A model generated the notes under the pieces. The model was not told the DNA's origin and searched no databases. It saw only the letters and a program-made list of their open reading frames with translations. From G020354085 sp964629975 (GTDB lineage: Bacteria > Pseudomonadota > Gammaproteobacteria > Acidiferrobacterales > Sulfurifustaceae): 14,554 bases of DNA. The stretch spans positions 1 through 14,554 of the forward strand of contig CAZVUN010000078.1 of NCBI GenBank assembly GCA_964629975.1. Reading direction: 5' to 3'. Made by a program: the position numbers and the translations under genes. Within the stretch, counting starts at the first letter, position 1; the number at the start of each line of letters is the position of its first letter. This document shows, piece by piece, positions 6,165 through 12,470 of the stretch.

Positions 6165-8053
6165 GGCGTCGCCTCCACCGGCCGCGCCTCGGCCTTGGCG
6201 GCCGCCTCGTCGTAGATCTGCGCCACGGCAAAGCGCGCCTGCGTGAGGTACGAAGCAATGCGTTCCTGCAGGCGCTTGAGCTCCTCGACCGCGAGGTCCG
6301 CGAGGTAGCGCTCCTGCTCGGCCGAGACACCGGCGAGCTCGCTGCGCAGCACCGCGATGCGCGCGCGCAGCGCGCCGATACGCGTGCCGAAGGCGTCGAG
6401 GATGCCGGGCAGCTCGCGCTGCGCGCGTTCGAGCGACGCGCGCCGCGTCCCGTATTGCGCGAGTTCGGCATCGAGCGCCTGCAGCGATTGCTGCGCCTCC
6501 CACAACCGCGGCTTGAACTCCGCGTGCAGGTCCCACAGCAACACCCCGCGCAGACGCCGGTACTTCTCGCTGAGCGCCGCCGCCTCCGCGCCCGACAGGC
6601 CGGCAAGCCCCGCCTTGACGCGCGCCAGCCGCGCGAGCTGCTCCTGCGCCTTGTCGTCGGCCAGGGCCTCGGCATCGCCCTCGGCGGCGATGCGTTCGAG
6701 CTCGGCGGCGTAACGGTCGCGCTCCGCCCGGAACTGCTCGACCGACCTGGCACGGCTGTCGGCGAGCACGCGCGGCAACCGCTCGGCGTGCGCGCGCCGA
6801 CGCGTGGCGAGAACGGTATCGAAGGTGTTGATGTCCTCGGCCCAGCGCGCCAGATTGGCGCGCAGGTACTGGATGTCGCGGAAGTTCTTGAGCGCCTCGT
6901 GGAACTCGTGGCCCGCGAGCAGCGTCAACAGGTAGCGGCTCTCGGCGGTTTCCGGCAGCGCCTGCACCTGCCAGAACCAGCCCATCTCCTCGCCCGGATT
7001 GAGCGCGAGCAGCGCCTCGGTCAGGCGCCCGGCCCGGATCGCCGCGATCGACTCGTCGAGGCGGCTGAGCTCGCGGTCGTACAGCACCACCGCCTGCTCG
7101 TATCCCTCGAGCGACTGGCGATAGGCGCCGGCCTTGCCGAGCGCGTACGGGATGGCGAGCAGCGACTCGAGCACCGCCGTGTCCTGCAAGGTGCGCCCGC
7201 GCAGCTCCATCCACGGCACCAGCGCGCGCTCGTACTGCCCATCGAGCGAATGCGCCCAGCCCATGCCGAGCAGTGCCTTGTTCGACTGCGGCCCCGCCAG
7301 CCGCACGCGCTCGAGGAAACCCTTGGCGGCGCCGTGGCGACTGTCCTGCAAGGCCGCGTAGCCGAGCGCGACATTGGCCTTGTCGCGCAGCGCCTTCAAT
7401 TCCTCCGTGGCGACGGCGCTGGCGCCGGCCTCATCGAGCAGCGCCATGCCCTGCTCGACCTCGCCGGCCCGCACCAGCGCCACGCCCAGGTTGTAGCGGC
7501 CGAACAGCGCCCACTCCGACTTCCTCGACACGCGCTTCAACACCGCCACCGCGTCCGCAGGCAGGCCCTTGCCCATGAGCAGGTTGGCCACGAGCACGTG
7601 GCGCTCGGCCTCGAGCTCGCCCGGCAGCTCCCCGGCGATGCGCGCGAATGCCGCCAATGCCTCGTCGCTGTGGCCACGCTGGTACAGGATCTTGCCCAGG
7701 TAGAACCAGGCGCGATCGCGTATCACCGGCTCGACCGTCTGTTCGGTGAGGCGCTCGAAGATCTTCGCCGCCTCGAGGTGCAACCCGTAGGACAGGAACA
7801 TGCCGCCCCGCAGCAGCTCGGCGTCATAGCGGTGCCGCTGCACGCGCTCGAAGTGCTCCGACACCATCAGGCTGGTGAGGGCCGGGAAGTAATTCTGCTG
7901 GTAGAAATCGAACAGCACCGCACCGTAGTGCGGGTCGCGCACCTGGCGCGCCTCGCTCAGGCGCGCGGCCTGCGCCGCCCCGGCCACGAGCAGCGTACAC
8001 AACCCCAGCGCCAGCGCGCCGTGGGCCGTGCGATGTGACCGCCCGCGCCTCAT
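6161..8053 (-). CDS. Periplasmic TPR protein with C-terminal coiled coil
   Basis: 630 residues. Signal peptide with a cleavage site near Ala29-Ala30 (AAQAA/R), no lipobox. Residues about 35-340 are helical repeats of TPR character, with units such as AWFYLGKILYQRGHSDEALA, GRYNLGVALVRAGEVEQGMA, ANVALGYAALQDSRHGAAKG and ALLGMGWAHSLDGQYERAL. A central segment with WFWQVQALPE follows. Residues about 420-600 are long charged helices rich in Arg, Glu and Ala with heptad-like spacing, expected to form an extended coiled coil. A soluble or membrane-associated periplasmic scaffold is likely. Its stop overlaps the start of the next TPR gene by four bases (ATGA). By position and architecture it could correspond to one of the TPR components of Glt/Nfs systems, but I cannot assign it to a specific one. 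Confidence 0.85.
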   Translation of the reverse strand: MRRGRSHRTAHGALALGLCTLLVAGAAQAARLSEARQVRDPHYGAVLFDFYQQNYFPALTSLMVSEHFERVQRHRYDAELLRGGMFLSYGLHLEAAKIFERLTEQTVEPVIRDRAWFYLGKILYQRGHSDEALAAFARIAGELPGELEAERHVLVANLLMGKGLPADAVAVLKRVSRKSEWALFGRYNLGVALVRAGEVEQGMALLDEAGASAVATEELKALRDKANVALGYAALQDSRHGAAKGFLERVRLAGPQSNKALLGMGWAHSLDGQYERALVPWMELRGRTLQDTAVLESLLAIPYALGKAGAYRQSLEGYEQAVVLYDRELSRLDESIAAIRAGRLTEALLALNPGEEMGWFWQVQALPETAESRYLLTLLAGHEFHEALKNFRDIQYLRANLARWAEDINTFDTVLATRRRAHAERLPRVLADSRARSVEQFRAERDRYAAELERIAAEGDAEALADDKAQEQLARLARVKAGLAGLSGAEAAALSEKYRRLRGVLLWDLHAEFKPRLWEAQQSLQALDAELAQYGTRRASLERAQRELPGILDAFGTRIGALRARIAVLRSELAGVSAEQERYLADLAVEELKRLQERIASYLTQARFAVAQIYDEAAAKAEARPVEATP

Positions 8054-8059
8054 CGCCCG

Positions 8060-8641
8060 CTACTGCCAGTCCTTGACGCGGAACTCCGGCTGCAGCTTGG
8101 CCTCGACGTCGCGAATCTGCAGCTCGATGTATTTCGGCTCGGTGCCCTTCTCGAACACCAGCGTGGTGCCGCGGCGGTAGTCACGCTCGTGCGGCCCCTT
8201 GCCGGTGAAGAACGCCACCAGCTCGTGCTTGCCGACCGGCAGGTTGCCGAGATACAGCCGCTGCACGCCGCCGCGGTGCAACGCCTGCAACTCGCGCTCG
8301 GTATACAGGTAGTTGGTGACGACCTTGTCGTTGAGCTTGACCTGCACGGAATCGAGCTGGAACGTCTGCCCCACATCGACCGACAGGAACACCGCCAGCT
8401 GCGTGCTGGCCGGGAACAGCAGCTCCTCCTCCAGCACGAACAGGTCGCGGTTGAGCTCCATGACCTGCTTCTTGAGGCTCTGCACCTTGCTGTCGAGCAC
8501 GCTGAAGGTTTCGCTCTTCTTGGCCGCGTCCTCGGCCGCCCAGGCGGGGGTCAGGACGAGCAGCGCAAGCGTGAGCAATGCATGGCTCGCGCGACGTGCG
8601 GCGCCGCGCCAATTGATCTGCGATGTCATAGGATGGGTCAT
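8060..8641 (-). CDS. Secreted coiled-coil protein of unknown function
   Basis: 193 residues. The signal peptide ends near Ala35-Ala36 (TPAWAAED). Residues about 42-72 have heptad-like spacing (VLDSKVQSLKKQVMELNRDL) and predict a short coiled coil. The following part has beta-rich segments (STQLAVFLSVDVG, LDSVQVKLNDKVVTNYLY, GVQRLYLGNLPVGKHELVAFF) resembling an Ig-like or PEGA-like fold. The C-terminus is a charged YIELQIRDVEAKLQPEFRVKDW. ATG at 8641 follows the previous stop by 3 bases and has no clear ribosome site; a second in-frame ATG (8629) is possible and would keep the signal peptide. It is placed directly before the TPR genes, 6 bases apart, so it probably belongs to the envelope machine. 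I do not recognise a named family. There is no DNA-binding domain. Confidence 0.78.
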   Translation of the reverse strand: MTHPMTSQINWRGAARRASHALLTLALLVLTPAWAAEDAAKKSETFSVLDSKVQSLKKQVMELNRDLFVLEEELLFPASTQLAVFLSVDVGQTFQLDSVQVKLNDKVVTNYLYTERELQALHRGGVQRLYLGNLPVGKHELVAFFTGKGPHERDYRRGTTLVFEKGTEPKYIELQIRDVEAKLQPEFRVKDWQ

Positions 8642-8644
8642 GGG

Positions 8645-9793
8645 CTAGTACCACAAGGACAGGAATAACTGCATGACGTGCGCATCGAACGAGTACAGCT
8701 CGCCGGTGCGCACGTCCGTGAAGTCGTCATACAGGAAGCGCCCGAAGTCGTAGGCGAAGTTGGCGGTGCCGCGTTCAAAGATCGACCAGCGCGCAAACGC
8801 GCGCGAGAGGGTCAGCCCGAGGAAATGGCTCTGGAAGGTGCTGAGTTCCTTGTCGCGTGCCATGTACTGATAGTTGCTCGGGAAGTTGTCGCTGTAGAAC
8901 GAGGCGGCGTTCTGCGTGTAGTAGCGGTAGTGTACCCCCGCGGTCCAGTGATCGGCGCCGAGAATGCCCCCGCGCAGGTCGTAACCGAGCTCGAGGGTGT
9001 TGGCACGGATCTGCCAGGTATCCCAGAAGTAGCGATAGTCGACGCGCAGCGACGAGGTGAGCCGGTTGTCGACGGTGCCGAGACCATAGACATTGCGCAA
9101 CGCGATCGTGTTGCTGTCGCGCGTGCCCGGGTACACCTCCTCGACATAGACGCCCTGCACCCGCGCGTAACGATACGGGTTCTTCAGGTAACCGGATTCC
9201 AGCACCGCCTCGTAGTCGAGGCTCGCGACCCAGCGCCGGGTCAGGACCTGGGAAACGCCGAGGCGGTAGCCGTAGCGGCTGAGCGGCGCCTCGAAGTCGG
9301 TGTCGGCGCGCTTGACGGTGTCGTCGCCGCGGGTGTACCCCAGGTTGAGGGTGGTCATGCCGCCGAACATCTCGTGCGCCATGCTCAGGCCGAAGGTATC
9401 GGCGAGGTAGTCCTTCTCCTTGCTGCTCGACAGCGACAGCCCCAGCAGCGTGTTGCGGTTGAGGTAATCGATGCCGACCCCGGTCTCGGTGCGCTTGTCC
9501 TTGTACGGGCTGGCCTGCGTCACCACGTCGATCGACGCGCTGCTGACGTAGTCCTGGTAGTAGCGCGCCGACACCGACACGGTCTCGGCGAAGCCCTTGC
9601 GCACCAGCAGCGCCGGGCCCGACACCGTGACGCCGCCGCCGTCGTAATAGTGATAGAGCGCATCGGAGCGATCCTCCGGCAGCACGATGGCGTGCGCCTG
9701 CGGCGTCTGCCCGGCGGCGGCCGCGGCCAACAATGCCGCGACGCACACGCCGCGCCGCCAACCGCGCGGCCTGCCCCTCCCGATGTCCGTCAC
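8645..9793 (-). CDS. DUF3570-type outer-membrane protein
   Basis: 382 residues from a GTG start at 9793, preceded by a G-rich stretch that may serve as the ribosome site. The signal peptide has a long basic n-region and a cleavage site near Ala35 (QAHA/I). The mature protein begins with a LPEDRSDALYHYYDGGGV segment typical of DUF3570 proteins. It continues as many aromatic-rich amphipathic strands (VSVSARYYQDYVSSASIDVV, YRYFWDTWQIRAN, VHYRYYTQNAASFY) and ends in Leu-Trp-Tyr, as outer-membrane barrels do. DUF3570 proteins usually travel with DUF4266, as here. I recall an FMN transferase (ApbE) in some such loci, but none is visible in this window. Probably an outer-membrane barrel partner of the DUF4266 lipoprotein; transported or bound substrate unknown. 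Confidence 0.88.
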   Translation of the reverse strand: MTDIGRGRPRGWRRGVCVAALLAAAAAGQTPQAHAIVLPEDRSDALYHYYDGGGVTVSGPALLVRKGFAETVSVSARYYQDYVSSASIDVVTQASPYKDKRTETGVGIDYLNRNTLLGLSLSSSKEKDYLADTFGLSMAHEMFGGMTTLNLGYTRGDDTVKRADTDFEAPLSRYGYRLGVSQVLTRRWVASLDYEAVLESGYLKNPYRYARVQGVYVEEVYPGTRDSNTIALRNVYGLGTVDNRLTSSLRVDYRYFWDTWQIRANTLELGYDLRGGILGADHWTAGVHYRYYTQNAASFYSDNFPSNYQYMARDKELSTFQSHFLGLTLSRAFARWSIFERGTANFAYDFGRFLYDDFTDVRTGELYSFDAHVMQLFLSLWY

Positions 9794-9811
9794 CTGCGCA
9801 CCCCCGCCCCG

Positions 9812-10045
9812 TCAGTTGCAGCCGCAACCGCCGCCCTGCCCGACACCGCCGCCGCGCGCCGCCTCGCGCACCTCGAACACGTGCTGGCGGTAGGCGTCGG
9901 ACAGCGGGTCGCGCGAGAAGCTCATGAGCGGATCGGCCAGCCACTCGCGCTCGTACGGCTTGACCCAGGGCTGCGGCGTGCTACACGCGCCGAGCGCCGC
10001 GGCGCCCACCAGTACCAGAAGACCCGCCAGGGCGATTGCCTTCAT
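9812..10045 (-). CDS. DUF4266-type small lipoprotein with C-terminal Cys-Gly-Cys
   Basis: 77 residues. A signal peptide ends in a clear lipobox (LGAC, Cys21; +2 residue Ser, so outer-membrane sorting is expected). The mature part carries the pattern W-V-x-P-Y-E-R-E-x-L-A-D-P-L-M, followed by a short helix containing QHVFEVREAARGG, which matches the DUF4266 family as I know it. The tail is glycine-rich and ends Gly-Cys-Gly-Cys-Asn, a CxC pair that could bind metal or form a disulfide. ATG and the TGA of the thioredoxin overlap by four bases, and DUF3570 follows 18 bases later. Family members have no assigned biochemical function. The CxC tail together with a coupled thioredoxin suggests a redox-controlled or metal-binding role (inference). 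Confidence 0.88.
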   Translation of the reverse strand: MKAIALAGLLVLVGAAALGACSTPQPWVKPYEREWLADPLMSFSRDPLSDAYRQHVFEVREAARGGGVGQGGGCGCN

Positions 10046-10581
10046 TGCTTGAGCAGCTCGCGAATCTGCTTCTGGTAAGTGGCCTCCACACCCGGCTTGT
10101 AGCCGCGGTGCACGTAACGCACCTTGCCGTTGCGATCGACGATGAGCGTGGCCGGCATGGTGTCGACGTCGTACAGCCGGCTCACCCGCTTGTCGGTATC
10201 GAGCAGGACCGGGAAACTCACACCGAGCTTGCGCGCGAGCTCGCGCGCCGCGCCCGGATCATCGTCGATGTTCACGCCAAGCAGTGTGAACCCCGCATTG
10301 TGGAACTGCGCGTGCAGCTTGTTGAGCTCGGGCATCTCCTGCCGGCACGGCCCGCACCAGGTCGCCCAGAAGTTGATCAGCACGACCTCCCCGCGCAGAT
10401 CGCGCAGGCGCAGATTCTGCCCGGCCGCGCTCTTCAGTGTGAAGTCCGGCGCGCTCTGCCCCGTCGCCGGCAGGGCCGCATGGGCGGGCGGCGACGGCAT
10501 GGCAACCGCAACCAGCAGCGCACCGCCCAGCATGGCGGCGAGGCGCAACAGACGTGGGGACGTAATCGTGTCTGGCTTCAT
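10042..10581 (-). CDS. TlpA/ResA-family periplasmic thioredoxin
   Basis: 179 residues with an N-terminal signal sequence (about residues 12-36, ending PAHA), then a complete AhpC/TlpA-type thioredoxin fold. The active site WCGPC has its two Cys at residues 76 and 79 (10345-10356). The cis-proline motif is TMP (DTMPATLIVDRNG), and the fold ends with the usual VRYVHRGY strand. Family members are membrane- or periplasm-located disulfide reductants, often keeping haem-attachment or copper-site cysteines reduced. Start supported by a GAGG ribosome site; the stop overlaps the next gene's ATG by four bases. The neighbours offer plausible clients: CxxCH and CX4CH cytochromes upstream and a CxC lipoprotein downstream. 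The identity of the client is inference. Thioredoxin plus DUF4266 plus DUF3570 is a recurrent neighbourhood in my recollection. Confidence 0.93.
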   Translation of the reverse strand: MKPDTITSPRLLRLAAMLGGALLVAVAMPSPPAHAALPATGQSAPDFTLKSAAGQNLRLRDLRGEVVLINFWATWCGPCRQEMPELNKLHAQFHNAGFTLLGVNIDDDPGAARELARKLGVSFPVLLDTDKRVSRLYDVDTMPATLIVDRNGKVRYVHRGYKPGVEATYQKQIRELLKQ

Positions 10582-10587
10582 GCAGAA

Positions 10588-10591
10588 CCTC
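10588..10591 (-). promoter_or_regulatory. Ribosome-binding site of the thioredoxin gene
   Basis: GAGG, overlapping the stop codon of the upstream barrel gene, lies 6 bases before the ATG at 10581. It supports choosing this start over longer open frame upstream. Confidence 0.6.
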
Positions 10592-11228
10592 AGAAAAAGA
10601 CCGATAACCCGGCGGTCAGCTCGAAATTGTGCGTCATCTTGTTCGTGCCGAGGATATCGGACTCGAACATGTAGTCGCGCACCGTCACGTGCAGCGCCAG
10701 CCAGTCGGTTGGCAGCATGCGTATGCCGATGCCAAAGTTGAAGGAGAAGCGATCCTCGTCGATGAAGGAGGTGTTGCCCACGCCCGCCAGCACGTAGACA
10801 GCGGACGTCATGGCGCGCCCCTTGCCCAGGAACACCTCGCCCGGGAAGAAGTTGAAGCCGACCGACAGCGCATAGTACGTCAAATCCTCCTCGCGCGACG
10901 GGAACACGCACAGCCCCAGATTGCACAGCGCCTCGTCCGTCACCGTCGTCTTGGCGTACACGCCCTCGAGGAAAAAGTCCTCCGCAACGTGGTATACGAG
11001 GCGCCCGCCGAAAACATTGCTCGAGCCGAAGTCCTCCACGCTGAACAGGCCGGCATACACGCCGACCTCGAAGTTCTCGGTGTCGATGCGCGGGATGATG
11101 ACCTCGCGCCGGTCGATGGCCGGCTCGACCACCTGCTCCGGGCTCGGCGGGGACGTGCTCTCGGCCGCCATGGCGGCCGATGCGGCGGTGGAGATCAAAG
11201 CGGCAACAAACAGGGCAATGGGTTTCAT
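10590..11228 (-). CDS. Putative outer-membrane beta-barrel protein
   Basis: 212 residues. The start at 11228 (MKPIALFV) is preferred over an upstream in-frame ATG (11270) because it gives a proper signal peptide (cleavage near Ala21-Ala22) and lies 7 bases after the previous stop. After a short Ser/Pro-rich linker, the mature part shows alternating hydrophobic/polar strands (VGVYAGLF, FGGRLVYHV, YYALSVGFNFF, SAVYVLAGVG, LALHVTVRDYMF, FELTAGLSVFF) and a terminal Phe, consistent with an eight-stranded barrel. Two cysteines in a CNLGLC segment lie in a likely loop. It has the style of the small barrels found in Glt/Nfs-type clusters and is probably a paralogue-like partner of the SH3-barrel upstream. 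Specific function is unknown. Confidence 0.82.
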   Translation of the reverse strand: MKPIALFVAALISTAASAAMAAESTSPPSPEQVVEPAIDRREVIIPRIDTENFEVGVYAGLFSVEDFGSSNVFGGRLVYHVAEDFFLEGVYAKTTVTDEALCNLGLCVFPSREEDLTYYALSVGFNFFPGEVFLGKGRAMTSAVYVLAGVGNTSFIDEDRFSFNFGIGIRMLPTDWLALHVTVRDYMFESDILGTNKMTHNFELTAGLSVFF

Positions 11229-11235
11229 GCTGTGC

Positions 11236-11970
11236 TCAGAAGAAGAAGGAGAAGCCGAGCGAGATTTCATCGTATCGGTCGCTGCGGTCGACGTCGATCA
11301 GAACGACGTGCTGCCGGTAGTCGGCCCGTACCATGAAGCGCTCGGTGAGGTAGGCCAGCACACCGATACCGGCACTCGCCAGATCGGACTTGGTTTCGAT
11401 GCGCTCGACCGCCGTGGCGCGCGGCGTGTTGGTGAACTGCCCGGCCGCGAGCGTGAGGAACGGCACGAACCGCCAGTCCGGTGCCAGTTCCGAGCGGATA
11501 CCGAGGGACCAGAGCTGCGAGCTGGAGAAGTCGCCCGACACCTGACCGAAGGTGAGCTCGGCATGCAGCTTGTCGGTCAGCTTGTAGGCCGCGTGCACCA
11601 GCATGATCGGGTCCTTTTCCAGTTGGCCGCCGGCCACGCCGAGCTCGAAGCGGCGACTGAGGTAGTCTTCCATTACGACATCGCGAAAGCTGGTCGGCAC
11701 ACCGGCCTCGATGGTGGTGCGTTCCATCTGCGCGCGTGCCACCCAGCCTTCCTTGCCGGCGGCGGTGCGGATCTTGAACCAGTCGGTGCGGCGCTTGAGG
11801 ATCTCGATGCGCTCGCCGCGCGCGACCACATGGAACAGCGGATAACCGCGTCCCGGTCCGGTGTGCATCTCGAGATAGGCATCTGCCACCTGGACCTGCG
11901 GGTTCGTCTCCTCGGCCCAGGCCGGCGCCAGCATCAGCCAGGCCACACACAGCAGCAGCGCGCGCTTCAC
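11236..11970 (-). CDS. SH3-domain outer-membrane beta-barrel protein
   Basis: The GTG start at 11970 is chosen because it begins a clean signal peptide (cleavage about after Ala19, PAWA/E) and because GTG and the upstream TGA share four bases (GTGA), typical of translational coupling. Open frame upstream of it only shadows the preceding gene. Residues about 26-85 form a bacterial SH3-like domain (LEMHTGPGRGYPLFHVV, then DWFKIRTAAGKEGWVAR), a fold often used to bind peptidoglycan. Residues about 95-244 alternate like beta-strands and end in a run of three Phe, typical of an outer-membrane barrel recognised by BAM. The whole resembles the 'outer membrane beta-barrel domain' group common in myxobacteria, to which the Glt/Nfs barrels belong. 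An SH3 domain on a barrel would tie the outer membrane to the cell wall. Barrel topology is inferred, not computed. Confidence 0.82.
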   Translation of the reverse strand: MKRALLLCVAWLMLAPAWAEETNPQVQVADAYLEMHTGPGRGYPLFHVVARGERIEILKRRTDWFKIRTAAGKEGWVARAQMERTTIEAGVPTSFRDVVMEDYLSRRFELGVAGGQLEKDPIMLVHAAYKLTDKLHAELTFGQVSGDFSSSQLWSLGIRSELAPDWRFVPFLTLAAGQFTNTPRATAVERIETKSDLASAGIGVLAYLTERFMVRADYRQHVVLIDVDRSDRYDEISLGFSFFF

Positions 11971-12458
11971 GGAAGGCAGGTGCTCGGCCCGGCAACCTGG
12001 GTGCTGATCCAGGAGAGAATGGCAGTGTAGTTCGCGTCCCCGGCCGTAAATATGTCGCCACCCGCGTGGCTGCCGACAATGGACTGGGCGCCGGCCAGCG
12101 GTTCGAGCAGCAGCTTGCTGTTGACCGGATCGATCAGGTTGGCGAAACCCTTGGCCGCGCGGTAGTTGTAATCCATCTCGGGCGTGTTGGGCAGGGCGTT
12201 GGCGTAGATCTTGAACGCGCCGCCCGCGCTCGCGTTGATCAAGTGACACCCGGCTGCCGAGCAGGTGCGTCCGCCGATGTTCTGGTCGAGGATCGGATTC
12301 ACGGTCGCCTGGAATGTCGGGCAGTCGAGCGTGTCTCCGGCCGCGAGCGGGCTGTTGGAGGCCTCGTGCCCGCACGCCGCCAGGCCAAATGCCAGCGACG
12401 CGATCAAAAGCGAGGCGGGCCCGATGCCCGCCTCATGGTACCGCCGTAACAACGCCAT
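11967..12458 (-). CDS. Small lipoprotein with CX4CH cytochrome-like motif
   Basis: A 163-residue protein that starts with a signal peptide and lipobox (GLAAC, lipidated Cys29, followed by Gly, so outer-membrane sorting is expected). The core resembles the small cytochrome-like domains with the pattern 'VNPIL...CxxxxCH...NP..S.LL.....GG..F....Y..I..WI'. The haem-like motif is C-S-A-A-G-C-H (12243-12263), with four residues between the cysteines instead of two. A later His in the SHAGGD segment could be a second ligand. It sits directly after the HzsA-like cytochrome and its stop overlaps the next start by four bases, so these products are probably made together. No convincing ribosome site precedes the ATG. 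Covalent haem attachment is an inference; the motif could instead be a disulfide or metal site. Confidence 0.8.
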   Translation of the reverse strand: MALLRRYHEAGIGPASLLIASLAFGLAACGHEASNSPLAAGDTLDCPTFQATVNPILDQNIGGRTCSAAGCHLINASAGGAFKIYANALPNTPEMDYNYRAAKGFANLIDPVNSKLLLEPLAGAQSIVGSHAGGDIFTAGDANYTAILSWISTQVAGPSTCLP

Positions 12459-12470
12459 AGACCGACTATT

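Noticed and set aside
6165..7214. N-terminal extension of the large TPR lipoprotein by about 350 codons
   Set aside because: The extension is an Arg/Ala-rich alternative frame of the preceding TPR gene; the internal ATG at 6164 has a lipoprotein signal and a 4-base overlap with the upstream stop.
6455..8038. Long plus-strand open frame (about 527 codons) opposite the 630-aa TPR gene
   Set aside because: It lies antisense to a well-supported gene with signal peptide and repeats; its product is Arg/His/Leu-rich low-complexity sequence, as expected from the third-position GC bias of the real gene.
8060..8641. Calling the coiled-coil protein an AraC-family regulator
   Set aside because: Similar proteins may carry that label, but this one has a signal peptide and no helix-turn-helix segment.
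1..8641. Claim that this organism glides
   Set aside because: The shared core of Glt-type machines also serves spore-coat export and has unknown roles elsewhere; nothing in the window is specific to motility.
9794..9811. Possible terminator or promoter in the 18-base gap before the DUF3570 gene
   Set aside because: It is G-rich on the coding strand but too short and with no hairpin plus T-run or -10/-35 pattern; a ribosome-binding role is more likely.
8678..10078. Plus-strand open frame (about 466 codons) opposite the DUF3570/DUF4266 genes
   Set aside because: It crosses two real genes and their junction, has no recognisable domain and shows the same Arg/Ala/Val-rich shadow composition.
10582..10926. 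Upstream extension of the thioredoxin gene
   Set aside because: It shadows the second barrel gene; the shorter start has a ribosome site and the expected export signal.
11971..12375. Upstream extension of the SH3-barrel gene
   Set aside because: The extension lies within the CX4CH lipoprotein gene in another frame and would bury a clean signal peptide that starts at the coupled GTG.
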